The notes: generated by a model not told the origin, from the letters alone. 64,000 nt of DNA from Neoceratodus forsteri (GCA_016271365.2 CM028132.1:1189147001-1189211000); one strand, 5' to 3'. Positions 34,311 to 47,158 are shown, counted from the stretch's first letter. A program made the numbers and translations.

Positions 34311-34314
34311 TTTT

Positions 34315-34480
34315 TCCTCCTAATTTATCCAAGATAGCCCAGCTCAGGTGCTAAATTCTATTTACAGTGTGCTTCTGCACATGTTTTCAGCGGGAAGACT
34401 GAAGCACACCCACAGCGAGGTCAAGTGACTTCCCAAAGGTCACGAATCATAAGTGGCTCTGGTGGGATTTTATTTCACTT
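34315..34480 (-). mobile_element. MIR-like SINE, degraded
   Basis: On the minus strand it has GTGACCTTTGGGAAGTCACT, a variant of the MIR signature, then CACCTGAGCTGGGCTATCTTG and a decayed A-rich end. Old copy. Confidence 0.55.
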
Positions 34481-35430
34481 CCACTGAAACAAGAAAACTC
34501 ATAAATCCTTTTTCTTTCCTTTCAGAGGACTGTTTTAATTCACTCTGGCATGATCCCAAGAAGCTTCGGCTGCTCACTCTCTCTCCACTTACTGTACCCT
34601 CCATGTGACAAACGATTGATTTCACTGGATCGTCCACGTTTCAGTGGTACAAGATGTCACAGCTTTATGTCGCTGTCATGCCTTTTTCATTTCTTATCAT
34701 AACAGAATAAGAGTAACAGTAACCCCCTCTTTTGTAAAGGAAGCCATATGAGTGGGACAGTAGAAGTGTGTGTGTGTGAGGCTACTTGTAAATTAGTAAT
34801 AAAACTTTCTGATGGATGTCACTGACTGTAGATATTCCAGCCGAGCTGGATCAATAAGCTAACGGTGTTAAGACAAAGTTTCTACTTACTGAATTAATTC
34901 CATGTTATTGTCGCACTTCATTTCCTTGAATTTTACACAAAAATCCCATTAACTGTGCACTTTGCTTACTAAGCAACTTTTCCCTACGTGACCATACTTA
35001 AAGAAGGATTTTCGCAATAACTTTGCCGACAGTACCTGCACCCCTGTGATGAATCTGTACTCAGTCCTGCTAGATGGGCACTGTAGCCAAGGACTGAAAT
35101 GGAGAGGAACATTCATATTCTCTTCCCCAGGGAATCTGCTTTTTAGTTTTCATTACTTCCTTCTAATGACTAAAGGGGAATTGTATGCTTGATATAGTTA
35201 GTTTTTTTACACTGGGTTCTCATGACCCGACTCTTTTAAAATGTAAAATTGAAACAGTTTGCCCTCTAAAACACCTTGTATGTCTGTGTGACAATTTCAC
35301 ACAGTACTGCATTCCTTCAGAACTGAGCCCTTGGTGTAATGTATAACAAGAAAATGGAGAGAAAATTACCCACTTAAAATGGATGTTAAAGGATCATCAC
35401 AAAACGCAGTTTTTTGTGTTGAGAAGTAGG

Positions 35431-35700
35431 GCAGACATATTCAAAGCCAGACACTTACACCGCGAAAAGAAATGCGTGGCGCAAGTACATGCAAGACTGA
35501 AAAACAATGCCCTCCATATTCATAAGGGGCCCATGGACATTCTATCGCATAAAACCAGCTGAATATTGCATGGATGTATGATCGTGCAAAGCAACATGCG
35601 CAGAGCTACAGGGCAAGATGTAATGTGTGATGGGTCGTGGTTTGCGCAGCGTGGACCACTGCAATATTCAGCAAACATATGTAGATGGACTCATTACACA
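35431..35700. mobile_element. Possible further family M MITE
   Basis: It starts GGGCAGACATATTCAAAG, similar to family M termini, and has the same GCGCAAG-rich style. A right terminus was not found. Confidence 0.25.
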
Positions 35701-35819
35701 GTCTGTGCCCATCCTGGATATTTGCATCTCATTACCTGAGGCTATTCACCCCATTTGCATGTGGAGTAGCAGATGGGCAGGGATGCACCACCGGGACTGT
35801 GGGTCACACTATATGCATA

Positions 35820-37916
35820 TGTAACCACCCCCCCCTGCAAATGGGGGTTCCCAAAAGTCGTCCAGGAGCTTGCCTGTATGCTCCAAGTCTGGGCGGTATT
35901 CGGTGTCTGTGCTGTTTAAATGTGGTTACAAGTGAGTGCTGTTTGAGCCTCCACGTACTGTCTCTTTAAGAGCTGTCTGTTTGCAGACTTAATTAGTTTG
36001 TATGGGGGGGACTGTGTATTTAATACTTGAATTCTGCCCGAGCTGCTGTCAAATCGCTCTGTTTTTGCAGTCGCTAAGAATGCAGAGGGAACCTAAATGA
36101 AAGATGCAACTGTTTTTTATTTATTTATTTTTTTATTTAGTTGTTTAACCAGGTATAGTACACTAAGCTGAAAGCTTTTTTACAGGAGCACAAGGAGGTT
36201 AAGTGACTTGCTCAGGGTCACACAGTATGCAAGTGGAAGCTGTGGGATTCAAACCCAGGTCTGGTCTGCTGAATGTCACCAGATTTGCAGCTCAGAGCCT
36301 TAGACCACTGCGCTATACTGCCTCCGAAACCTGAAACCAGTTAGAGTGTTACGTAAAGTGCAGTTTGTCTGGCCTGCCTTTCCTGCAACTGGGACTCTGT
36401 GTGTTTTACCCCTCCATTTTGGACCTAAACTGCTGTGCTGGGCCAGTTGGGTTAAGGGAGCCCTAAAATGGAGCCTGTGGATGAATCAGAACTTGGACTC
36501 TTAATTTGAGCCAGCCACAAGGGGATTGTATGGGCAGTGACTCTGGGAAATGTAGTTTTGACCTTGGCGCCTTTTTTCTACCAACAGAGGGAGTCTTATT
36601 GTGAGTGATAGCTGAATCAGCCAACAGAATAGTGTAGAGCTAAAAGAAATGCCCTGCTCTGTGACTGGAAAGATCAGATCAGTTGTGGCAGTGAAGAGAG
36701 AAGGAGCTGTGTGCTTCTGAGGTGTATAGTTTTGTGCGGGAAGCGCGTGTGAGGCCCTGAGTTTCGGTCTGCAGCCTTTGTGAGTGCCAGTTTGGACTGA
36801 ATCTGAGTTGTGAGGAGAAAGAAGCACTAGAAGTGTGGAAACCAGGCTCACCCTGTAGAAGACTGGAGAATTTGCTGAATCGTGCTCTGTCTGTCAGGAA
36901 TTGAAGTTGCTGTTTGTGCTCCCGGGTATTTTGCAGTAATTGCGATCGGGATCGAGGAGCAGCCTGCCTGGTATAGTACTTTCTTTTTACATACAAATGT
37001 GCGTAGTGCTTATGGGGAATCACTATTTCAAATCCCCTGTACAGTGAATTGTGTGCTGAAGCTGGAAGTAAACCCCCCGCTTAATTCGGACTACATCCGT
37101 TTGCTATCAACTGCAGTGGGGTCCAGTCACAAGGACCCTGTCCTCATGCCCTGCTCTTCTGGCAATCCAGAGGGACATTCTCCATCCGATCCTCAGCTTG
37201 GGTGTTGTGAGTACAAATCAGGGTATTTCCCTGCAGCTTGTTTTCAATCACAAGTGTGTCACCTAATCCTTGTTGTTTCACTGTTTCATGGACTGAGCCC
37301 TCCGGCTCTGGATTACAGTTGGGTATTGTGCATATCTTTTCTCTACAGGGCCCTATCCATCTGCACCTGCCAGCCAACCCCGGGCAACGGAAACAGCTAG
37401 CCCCCCCCTAACCTGGGTACCCAGAGTGTGACTTTTCAGACCCTGTATGTGTGCACAGTACTGTGATTTAATGCCACCAATTAACTTGATTCCCCCCTCC
37501 CGTGTTACTGTCCCCTAAATAAATCAGATTTGTTGTTGTTATACTATATACTGTATGTGGTGTTGGTGCTTATGGAAACAGTATAGTATTTTGCTGTGCA
37601 TGTTGTTTAACCTTATTTTACAGGAGGTCCTCAGAGACGTGCTGCAGACTCAGTCTCGAGGGTAAGTGGTACTTTATGAGTGAACAGTGTGTATACATGG
37701 GGCATTGGAGCTGTAACTCCTGTGTACTGAGTGAGCCACTAGAGGGAACCAAAGGGAGTCACGGTGTCCCAGAGGGCTGTGATCAAGCTAGTCTAACCCC
37801 TACAGACCCTGACCACTGGGTGGAGGCATCCGCCATAGAACCTAGGCCCCTCAACCTGTCAGTAGTCAAGCAGGCAGGGGTAGTAGCCCTTGGGATAGCG
37901 CCACCTGGGGGTTACA
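35820..37916 (+). mobile_element. Long solo LTR, copy 2, with 4-bp TSD and nested SINE
   Basis: It starts TGTAACCACC at 35820 and ends GGGGGTTACA at 37916, flanked by CATA at 35816-35819 and 37917-37920. CCCCTAAATAAATCAG near 37512 is a polyadenylation-type signal followed by a GT-rich stretch, setting the plus strand as sense. Shared landmarks with copies 1 and 3 include TTTAAGAGCTGTCTG, CCTCCATTTTGGA, CTTGGCGCC, CCTAGGCCCCTCAACCTG and GGGATAGCGCCACCTGG. Without the SINE at 36113-36326 the LTR is about 1,880 bp. No internal region adjoins either side, so recombination to a solo LTR is likely. Confidence 0.88.
36113..36326 (-). mobile_element. MIR-like SINE inserted in LTR copy 2
   Basis: Minus strand: GCAGTATAGCGCAGTGG (A box region), GGTTTGAATCCC (B box), GTGTGACCCTGAGCAAGTCA (MIR signature), then AGCTTAGTGTACTATACC and an AAATAAATAAATAAA-type tail. 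It is absent from LTR copies 1 and 3 at the matching place, so it landed after the LTR. It is close to the SINE at 61340-61550. Confidence 0.88.
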
Positions 37917-37920
37917 CATA

Positions 37921-38800
37921 GTGGCTGTCTTATAATGCACAAAGCCCTGCTGACAGGGCAGTAGCCTGTTACTGTGTTCGCACAGCACCAGTGATGTCGT
38001 CTGGCAGGCGGAGGTGACCTAACCTCACTAGGGATGAACCCCCATCTGTGTGTGCTGCACGCCATACCTGTGCGGTTCCCTGCCACAGGTGTCCCTTGGC
38101 CAGTCATCCAATCTATGCTGTTATTGTGCCCCCAGTCATCGATCCCCTGTCATACTGTCCATGTTTCACACTTGTATGTATGCACGTCCTGCTGCCTGTC
38201 TGCCTGTTGTGCCCACTGTACATCCCCCAGAGTAGCACCCTTTGTACCCTGTGTACATCTGTGCTGCTAATGTGCTGCACACACCCATGGGTTGGCCCCC
38301 AGGTAGATCCCTGGGCACAGCCCAGTGGCAGAGGTTGGACTAGTGCCAACTGTAGGTGTCAAGTGCACTCCCAGGGTAGTTCGCATACACATAGCTGAGT
38401 CTCCCTGCGGCATTGCACACCACCTGGCAGTTTATCTAGTGGAAGCCCTTCCTGTTGTGGTACACCTTGCTGTCACCACCAGGTACCCGCGATGAGCAGG
38501 CAAATGGCCGCAGTGACCTTTGTCACCACCGCCATGGCATGGCATCTGTGTGTAGTTGCCTGCAGCTCATCAGGGTGCAGCTCCCAGAGCTGTTCCAGAG
38601 GTGCCCTGTTGAGATGTTACTGCCCCACAATCTCTGTGTCTGTCAGCTATTCATATGTGATGCGGGAATGGTACCATCTCAACCTGGCATACCGCCTATG
38701 AGCCCTCCATCGGACTGCCTGTTGTTCCCCTGGTCTTCTCACGTCTGCCATGACTGCAGCCATTCCACACACCTGGAATGCCATGCGTCTGTTGCCTGCA
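37921..38800. other. No gene recognised
   Basis: C-rich sequence between the LTR and a microsatellite. Several overlapping open frames exist but shift with low-complexity CT and TG runs and have no domain content. Confidence 0.5.
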
Positions 38801-38802
38801 GT

Positions 38803-38805
<3 letters not shown>

Positions 38806-38849
<44 letters not shown>

Positions 38850-38935
38850 GTGTGTGTGTATCCCTCTCCCTCTCCCTCCTCACTCTCTGGCTCTATCTCT
38901 CTCTCTCTCTGTCTCTCTCTCTCTCTCTCTCCCAC
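38806..38935. repeat. (GT)n and (CT)n microsatellites
   Basis: A GT tract at about 38808-38858 is followed by CT-rich runs to 38932. They create a long but meaningless open frame. Confidence 0.95.
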
Positions 38936-38956
38936 ACACTATCTTCCCCCCCTATC

Positions 38957-39070
38957 CCAGTGCAGTTCTTGCACCTGACACTTGGTGGCTTGCTGATTTA
39001 GGGCTGCCTTCTGTAAACCTAACTTTGCGTGATCGCACACATGTGTTGCGTGATGCACCATTGGCACAGT
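38957..39070 (+). repeat. 114-bp direct repeat, copy 1
   Basis: It matches 39365-39478 at 112 of 114 positions (differences near CTGTAA/CTATAA and TTGCGTGAT/TTGCGCGAT). It begins CCAGTGCAGTTCTTGCACC and ends ATTGGCACAGT. The repeat includes the small palindrome ACACATGTGT. Flanks differ on both sides. Confidence 0.95.
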
Positions 39071-39364
39071 CCAGTTCAGTATGCAGTTGTGTGGTGTATT
39101 CATGTACATGCCCCCATTATCTGTGCTATATCCATTTGTGTGCGTGACTGCACCCTGTTCGTCAAGCGCCTCCTGTCTTCTTAATACTGCTCTGTGGTGC
39201 ATTTCCTCCTGTGCCGGCACATCTGCCATTGCTGGTGCATCTGCTTTGAATATGGGGCCCAGACGTGTAATAATAAGAACCCCCCCCGGGACTTTGTTAC
39301 CAATTATGTTGACTGGAAAGATCATTTGGATTGGAATGCTCTAACTTGGAAACAGAATGTGTCA

Positions 39365-39478
39365 CCAGTGCAGTTCTTGCACCTGACACTTGGTGGCTTG
39401 CTGATTTAGGGCTGCCTTCTATAAACCTAACTTTGCGTGATCGCACACATGTGTTGCGCGATGCACCATTGGCACAGT
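39365..39478 (+). repeat. 114-bp direct repeat, copy 2
   Basis: Second copy, 408 bp downstream of the first. With about 98% identity the duplication is far younger than the elements around it. Confidence 0.95.
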
Positions 39479-40084
39479 AGGCCAATCTAGTCTGCTCTAT
39501 TTTCCCTACCTAGCACTACATGACTCTAGTTTGTATAGTTTTTTTTTTTATTTGAAGAATAGTTTTCTTTCTTAGCAGGGCTGTCCGATCTACAGGGATT
39601 CCTGTATTTTACAGGGAAATGGAGCAATCTTCTACAGGGCAATTGCTTCCATAACCTTGCATTGATTTTATGGGAGAACTGAGCATTTTATGTTCAGAAG
39701 CTAATAACATAATTTGTTGGAAAACAGAGGAAAATCATCCTGGAGTTCCAGGAAAGTGCCAAATTGACATGGGAGCCTTGTTTCAGGTGAAACCTTACTA
39801 ATATTTCCAGTTGAAGGATACTCTTGAAGTGCTCCCTCAGGGAAAGTCAAAACATTAGGTAAATGAAGCTGTATTTAGAAAGTAAAATGTGGTGCAGGGC
39901 CGATCAGGGTTTAAAAAGCAGTAGGGAAGTGTTTTATCACAAAATTGTGGATACTTAGGCACAGGGGGATACACCAAGAAGACACTGCACTCAGGACATA
40001 AAGTTCAGTAACAATACTGGGTTCAGTGTCTAAGCCAATAAATGTTACATGCATTATGTAACGGAACCCTTTCCAGTGTCTTTA

Positions 40085-42070
40085 TGTAACTCCTAGGTGG
40101 TGCTCTCCCAAAGGCTACTACCCCTGAATGCATAACCAGATGCAGGTTGAGGGGCCTGGGTACTGAAAACGGGTGCCACCAGAGGACAGGGCTAGTGGTA
40201 GCATAGCTGACCTGGGTATAGCCCTCTGGGACACTGTTACCCCCCTCTTTCCCCTCTAGTGGTCTAAACAATGTACTGAGCACACAGATACAATAACCCC
40301 CAAACAGCAGATGTACCCCCACACATGTTGCACTTACCACCAGGGCCGGTTCCACCAGTTTGGCCCTGGAGACCCCCTGTAAAATAAGGTTAGACACAGC
40401 AGGCAATAGTAATACAGTGCTATTTGTACAGAGATGCACCACAAACAGTTTAAGTGCAAAAAGATTCAGATCTGATTTATTTAGGGGGAATGAACAAGGA
40501 AGGGGCGTAATCTGGCTGGTTGGCTTAGTGGCTGATTTACTCAGGCTACAATGCATGCACTTTAGAGTGTGACTTTTCAGACCCACAACACAGTCACACA
40601 CACTCTGGGTACCCAGTTATTGGTAAAGGCTAGCCTGAGCGCTGCCGGGGGTAGGCAGCGTTGCAGCTGGTCGGGCCCTAATGATGGAAAGAAATAGTAA
40701 TGCACAGTAACCCACAATTTATGTCTAGACCAGGAGGCTCAGTTTGTGATAATTAGACAAAACAATTAAATCAGATGACACACTTTGATTGAGCTGTTGT
40801 TGCAGGGAGATACCCTGGTGTTTACTCACACTACCCAGTACAGGACACAGGATAAATGAAATGGAGACTGCAGGATGACTTACTGGTTTGTCAGGAGAAG
40901 CAGGGCCCACATGATTCACCGTGGTGTTGTTCCTGTTCATGATGTTGAGCAGGGGGCTGATCCCCGGGCTGGTCTCTCGTCGATGGTTTTCTCTGTGGCG
41001 TGAGCAGCCGTGTGGGCCAAGGTGGCAGGGCGCAGATTGGGTGAAACGATTTGGATGGCAGTCCGGTAGTGCTGGCACAGCTTCCAGCCAGTGTGACACA
41101 ATCAAGCAGTGGGGAACCAAATCATGACTTACTAACAGCATTCAGCTCACTTATAGTAAAGGAAAAGCAGTACCACAGTTCGAATGACAGTCCAGTTGCA
41201 ATCACAGTGTCTCTGCGAAAAACCGTATACTCTGCGGTGGTTTCAGACTTCCTGACAGGCCGATCGGCGTGGAAGCAAATCTTGGTCCTCTTCAGATAAA
41301 AGGCAGTCACAATTCAGTAATTCTGGTCACAAACTTCTTCAGATGCAGTCCGATTTATTTTAACGGAATTCCCTCACGAGGGAAGATGAGGCAGGTAGGC
41401 CTAGCACAGCCTTCCCACCAGTTTCCCACTACTATGCAGGAGCAGCTACTCGAGTATCTTGAGCTGCTCACACTCTCAACTCAAACTCAGACTGACTCTC
41501 TGCTGCAGGCAGCTCGGGACTTTCCCTCTGATCCAAGCGGTTCGATTCGTTGATTCACCTGTCTGTCACAGCAAGGGCTCCCCTCCAGGTTCATTTAAGC
41601 GCCAAAGTGGAAAAACTATAATTCCTACAGAAATTCACTCCCACGAGACCCCTGAGGCAGGCTCCATTTAGGGCCCCAAAGGCACTGATTGGTCCACAGT
41701 GGCAGTCCAGAACCAAGATGGTGGTGATTAACAGAAATGTCCATACTGCAAAGAAGGCAGGTTAGACAAACTACAATATTATAATGATTATAGCTGATAA
41801 TCAGCAAACAAGTAGTTTCAACAGAGCTCCTCTGTGCAATCAGCGACAGCAGAGCGGAGTGATCATCTGGCATCCCAGGCGGGACTCGAGCATGGAAGCA
41901 CTCAGCTCCCACCAAATTAATTATACACTGTGTTATAGGCATCTCTTAAAGAGACAGAACACAGAGGCTAATAAGAGCACTCTAATGCAATACCTTTTAA
42001 GCGGTTAAGACACAGGACACCAGCCTGGCAGTGGGTATTTAGGCACACCAGGAAGATTTTGGGGGTTACA
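40085..42070 (-). mobile_element. Long solo LTR, copy 3
   Basis: It starts TGTAACTCCT at 40085 and ends GGGGGTTACA at 42070, in the same orientation as copy 1. Flanks are TTTA before and TTTC after, a possible 4-bp duplication with one change. Copy 3 lacks the AACCCCCATTTGC segment that copies 1 and 2 keep next to the distal terminus. The polyadenylation-type signal (complement near 40476, TTTATTTAGGGG) fits minus-strand sense. Length 1,986 bp; no coding region or PBS adjoins. Confidence 0.82.
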
Positions 42071-42394
42071 TTTCCATGTTGTCAGCATTTAGCATAAAAG
42101 CCACATTTTAGAATAATAAATTCTGGATGTGTGAGACCCACTGGCTCTGCTGTCTTGTAGTGGTAGGGTGGAGCGACCTGTTTGAGAGGGAGAAGCTGAG
42201 GGAAAAGCCTTTACAACACAGCCTTAAATCAGTGGTGCTCCTCCTTTCCAGCAGGTAGCTTCTGCCCCCTGGGACCCTGCTTACCTGCCTGGCCCTGCCC
42301 ATAATTGACAGACGCTAACAGAGAAATCAGAGAGCCCATTCAATTATTGTCCTGTTCAGGTTGTTCTTCCCGAGTTCCAGAATCTGATTTTAGT

Positions 42395-43045
42395 CAGTTG
42401 GCTAATGTGTCCATTTCCTTAGGGTCCTGAAAAAGGTAGAGTTTACCTGAGTGAGTCACCTTTAGGCGGGCTGGGTATTGAAACATGTACATGATGCCTA
42501 GGGACTGCAGAGTGGCCCATAAAGCATCAAAGGCTGTCCTCATGGTGAAACTCAAGTCTAGAAACAGGCATATTTTGATGCCATTGTTCAGGCTTATTGA
42601 CCCTAGCCACCAGGCAGCATACATTGCCCTTTTCCTTATGTATGGTCCAGTCAAGGCTATCAACAAAGTTCTTGGAGCAGTGTCTTCTTTCTGCCATTTC
42701 TGAGTGTCAGTTAACCATCGGCCTATATAGGCAGAGGTGTCATGCCCTCCGATGCCTCTGGGAGACCTAAAAGATGGAGGTCGGAGGCCCTCATTTGGTT
42801 TTCCAGAGCCTCCAATCTAAACAGCACGTTCTTGTTTTCTTTTACTAGCCATTGCATGCAGCCCGGCCCCCTGCTTCTATTGCTTCTGAGTTGCCTGTTG
42901 AGACTGTGCTTCACAGGCAGTCAGTTTATATGAGAATCCTGCACCTTTGTGTCAAGTACTAGCTCTTGAGCGTCCGGTGATATCATGGCTCTGAGTTCAT
43001 CATAAGCTCATCATGGGCTCTGGATCTGTGTAGCTTAGCAGCCAT
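42395..43045 (-). pseudogene. L1/Tx1-like LINE ORF1 remnant
   Basis: From an ATG at 43045 (ACCATGG context) the minus strand gives MAAKLHRSRAHDEL, then a stop. After frame changes it gives LFRLEALENQMRASDLHLLG (42760-42830), the end of a coiled coil joined to the start of the RNA-binding domain in L1-type ORF1 proteins. The final part has QSLGIMYMFQYPARLKVTHS, GKLYLFQDPKE and a stop at 42394, the typical C-terminal domain. The protein family (Transposase_22) binds LINE RNA as a trimer. Length from start to stop, about 217 codons, is short because of deletions. No ORF2 follows directly, so this is a separate fragment or the element was broken up. Confidence 0.75.
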
Positions 43046-43639
43046 GGTTTCCATACACCACTAGGCCCTATCGCTGCAGCCCTCGTTTGCTACTTCCATC
43101 TCCCATCATCTTTTCAGTGGTCCCATGGTCACAACTCCACCAAATTTGGTCGGACAGTAGCAGCTAAAAAAAAAAAAAAAAAATTTAAGAAACCTCGTAT
43201 AGGAAATGGACTATGCTAACTGAACTTAGAACTTCAGAGTGTTAGAACTGTTTGTATGAGAGGGCCTCGTATAGTCATAAGAGTGTCTGAAATGTTGAGA
43301 GAGAAACAGTCCTGATTATTTCCAAATTATATCATGATTTATAATACTGTACTGCTCTACAAGCCCAAACACTTTAGGTATGACAGACACAGCAAGACCC
43401 TCCTACACTGAAGCACCGAAGTCTTGGATGTGCTAACTGCGCATACTGTGTGTGTGATGTGGGAGAGTTTACATCCAAATACATGTTCCCGCACCACATG
43501 CAGGTAAGTAATATGATGAAACTGCGCCATCGCTGATGTAGTAGAGGAGGAGATGGACCCCCCCATTGCAAATAATGTGTTATAGAGAGAACGTACAATT
43601 CAAATGTACTTGCACTGTAGTGAACAGTTTTTAAAAATT

Positions 43640-43700
43640 GTTTTATTTTTTATGTATTTGTAATTTCTAACCAGGAATGGCCCACTGAGCTGTGATAGTT
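43640..43700 (-). mobile_element. SINE or LINE tail scrap
   Basis: CTAACCAGGAATGGCCCACT and the T-rich lead resemble the tail of the MIR-like SINEs on the minus strand. Confidence 0.3.
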
Positions 43701-44263
43701 CATTTCCAGGTGCGTCATTGGGGTGGGTTAGAAGGCTCTGTTTTATTGATAGGGGAATGTTGACCATGATACCATGAACTCCCTTACTTTCTCTTGGGTA
43801 AGTGCCATGGGATATTTTTTTTTTTTGCTAGTATCTTTTATTCCCTCCTCGGCTGGGGATGTGTTACCTATGGTTCCCCCTGTCAGTCTGGATCCATGCC
43901 CCATGCCACTCCCAGTTCCTGAGCTTAACCCTCCCCTCCTTTCTTCTCACCGGTTGCTTCATGGCGTGTGCCCACCACCACGGAAGCCGAGGGTCTGAAT
44001 CGTGAGGGGTTGTCCTGAGTCAGAGTGGCGCTGGCGCGATGGGACCAGACATCATGCTGTGTGCTGGGGATTTTTCTGCAGTATTTGGATGTCCACCCCT
44101 CAGCATGGATGTGCAAGGCATCCATGATGCTGCCATGCACGCTTCCGTACACTGCAAGCCCGATGCGTTGTTGCCATCCCCCTCAGTGAACCGCCTGCCT
44201 GTGCTGACCCCAGTCACCACCAGGAGCCAGCACAGCAGCGGTAATCCCACTCCTCCCTCCCCA

Positions 44264-45020
44264 GAGGAGGAGAGCAGTCTCTGGGACACTCAATCCTTCT
44301 TCCCCCGGCTGACCCTCCGGCACTGGAGGTCGCTCCCAACCCTGGGTCATCGGCGTGCGGCGAGGTGTGGCATCCAGCGCCTCAACCCTCAGTGCCACTG
44401 GGTCTGCAGTGCCATGGGATTTCTAACTTCCACCTAGACAGTGATCAGAGGTGAGCGGAAGAAGCCTCCATGTAATATCTCTTTTCTTTTTCTTGCCATA
44501 TAGCTTTTTCTCCTGAGAACGCCCGGCTCAGCCTGAACCCACCCAACTGATCAGTACCTCCCCAGGACTTACCTCACAATCCCCATGGATTACCCTCTTT
44601 GAGGTGCCAGGAAGGAAGAGCCTCCCCTCGGAGACTCATCCAGACAAGGCAAACCTGGCTAGCAGCGTAGGTCGGGTAGTTGGCTGAGCAACATACACCA
44701 AAACGGTTGGCCTGTTTCTGTCCCTGGTCAGTTGGAGTGCAAGGACACAGATGTGTGTGCACATGGAGGCACTATGCATCTGCCACTGGCCATCCCTCTG
44801 AGTCACTGCTGCTGCCCTTCCACCATGCCTCCCCACAGTGATAGTACCTGAGTGGTGTGGCATACCCTCACTCCGCAGGAGAGGAGAGGAGAGCAGTCAT
44901 CGGATGTTTGTTCTACTCCTCCCAGCTGACCCCAGCGACCCAGGCTAATTCCTGAATCTGGGTCACTGGCCTGGCGGCAGGTGTGGCATCCAACACTTAA
45001 ACCCTCCACACCACTGTGCC
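44264..45020. repeat. Degenerate direct repeat pair
   Basis: GGAGAGCAGTC ... GGCTGACCC ... GGGTCATCGGC ... GGTGTGGCATCCAGC ... CAACCCTC at 44264-44402 recurs in the same order at 44878-45020 (GGAGAGCAGTCATC ... AGCTGACCCCAG ... GGGTCACTGGC ... GGTGTGGCATCCAAC). The copies are about 615 bp apart. No element type is recognised. Confidence 0.65.
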
Positions 45021-45064
45021 GGATCTCAGTTTTAACATCTTATCTGAAGGATGCCACTTCAGCA

Positions 45065-46685
45065 GCATGGCCTCCCATCATACTGCACTACACTGTCCAT
45101 TATAGATATTATCCCAAGTAGCTGGTGTGGCACTGCACCTCGGCCTTCCATGCCAAATGTGGTGGTGAACTCTGATTAGAGTAGAGCGATAAGGTGACAG
45201 CTAGTTCCAGTACTGCTATATCTGCCCCATACCTTATCAGCTCTGAAGGATGATTGGGTGAATGGACATGCATGAGTGGCGCAGTGTAGCTTAGCTACTG
45301 CATCTGAGTAGGTGACATGGATCTACTTCCAGTATATCAAATTATTTTACCCAAAAACTATAGTACACTGCATGAATTCAAGAGTGTGCAGTACTGTTAA
45401 CATATAAATCTAGTACTTGGAGGATCAACAACATTAGCATATCAGAGTATGTGTAAAATCCAAATGCAGTATAGCATATGTGATGTTTAGCCTGCATCTC
45501 ACATCCATCGATGTTAGCAGTGCTCGGATGTTTCTCCAAAGTAAATCCCAGAATGGTGGCATGTTTCACTAGGTAGAGACTCCTGCTTCTAGATATATGT
45601 TTCATCCAGAGAATCCATGGACTGTCAAATGTTGCATCTGTCTGTAAGCTGGAGGTTCAGTACATGCCGACTGCCTCAAATGATCCCTTATAGTTTCTGC
45701 AAGGTACTTTATTTCCTGTGGCGCCTGGCAATGTGTTGGATATAGCTTATAGTTCTTTTTAGTAGGTACTGAGAGTGCTGCTTCTGTATTGAAATAGTTA
45801 AAACAATGCTAGGTTCCCCAGGAGTAAGTGCTCGTACTTATGTTTGTGATACTGGTAGGTTATTTACAGGGTTCTCCCCAGAGTTTTAAAAAAGGATGTG
45901 AGAATTTCAGTGCAATAGGCACACACATTACTAGGGTGTCTGGGTGAGTCCCCCTCAAGGAAGATTTGGGAAAAATTAACACCAGATGGTGTTTTCCGAC
46001 ATCAGATTCCAGTAGCACCATGTGGTGTTAGGAATTAACATGGCTAACTGGAAGTTCACATAAAATGTTATTGTGACAGATACAGTAGATTTCTGGCGTG
46101 AGTGCTGAGCAGCTGGAAGCTGTGATTTGCTGTCTTTTCTTTCAAATGTATAACGTGACTAACAGGAGGCATATTTTGACCTGTTTACCTTCCTAACTAA
46201 TGCTCTTTATCTATGTAAAGCTGTTCATCATAGCTTTACATCAATGTAAAGCAATAGTAAGTTGGGGTAAATGGGTTGGGAAGGGTTGTCCATTAAAATC
46301 TCATTGGGATTTTGAAGTGGGACAAAAGTCATGTCTTGTTGTTTTTTCTTTTAAATCCTGACTCAAGTTTAATGGACAATATCCTCGAGGTCGTGTGATG
46401 TGCAGCATTTTAAAATGCATAGATATTTAGTTTCTTGAGACAAATAATAATACCATACAGTACCATTTTAACCATTATTTTACCCAGATTTCTTGTAACC
46501 AAACTCGTACAGTTGCTTGGAGAACATGGAAGGGGCTCATCACTTGGTCGCAGAACCAAGACCACACGTGACCAAATGTGAAGAAGCCTGTAACAGGTCT
46601 GAGAGTAACAGGAGTAGTATTCACATTTTCTAGCCCTGCATGATCAAAGGAAGATAGGCCCATAGCAGTTTAGTATGCGAAGTTG
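45065..46685. other. No gene recognised
   Basis: Unique-looking AT-rich sequence. GTAAAGCTGTTCATCATAGC and nearby TTTACATCAATGTAAAGC near 46215-46255 form a small local repeat of TGTAAAGC. No coding stretch. Confidence 0.5.
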
Positions 46686-47158
46686 ATATTCAACCAATTT
46701 TATTTATTTGTATTTATTTATTTCAATCTAGGATTACAATACCTTTGAGCTGAGGGTTTTACAAAGATTCCACGTCAGCATGTGCAACAGTCATCATTTT
46801 AGTTACAAACATATAGTCATTGACTTACAGACATGTAATAACCAGTACAAAGACTTGAGCTATGAGCAAGACAAGGGAAGGGAGGGGGGGGGGAAGTGGG
46901 TAGTAGATCAAGGGGAGGTGCAGGGGTAAGGGAGAGTACAAGAGGTGGTTGGGGGCAGGGGCAGGGTGGAAATCAGGGAATACAGGGGAGGTGGTGAGGC
47001 GGAGACAGTGCAGCCAGGGGGCCTTGTCAAGGGAATATGACAGGTAAGGTGCTAGGGGTGCAAGACTGATTGAAGTGCTGGGTGCTGGGGCATGTGCAGC
47101 TAGAACGGTGGAAATGTTAAGATGGGCAATCGCAGGATACAAGCAGTGAGAGGCACAG

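Noticed and set aside
37500..37930. Spliced host 3' exon because of TTTTACAGG and GGTAAGT motifs near AATAAA
   Set aside because: The same text is present in the other LTR copies, so it is part of the LTR and not a host gene.
38455..39147. 230-codon open frame
   Set aside because: It depends on (GT)n and (CT)n runs read as Val/Cys and Ser/Leu repeats; the rest has no domain and includes part of the 114-bp duplication.
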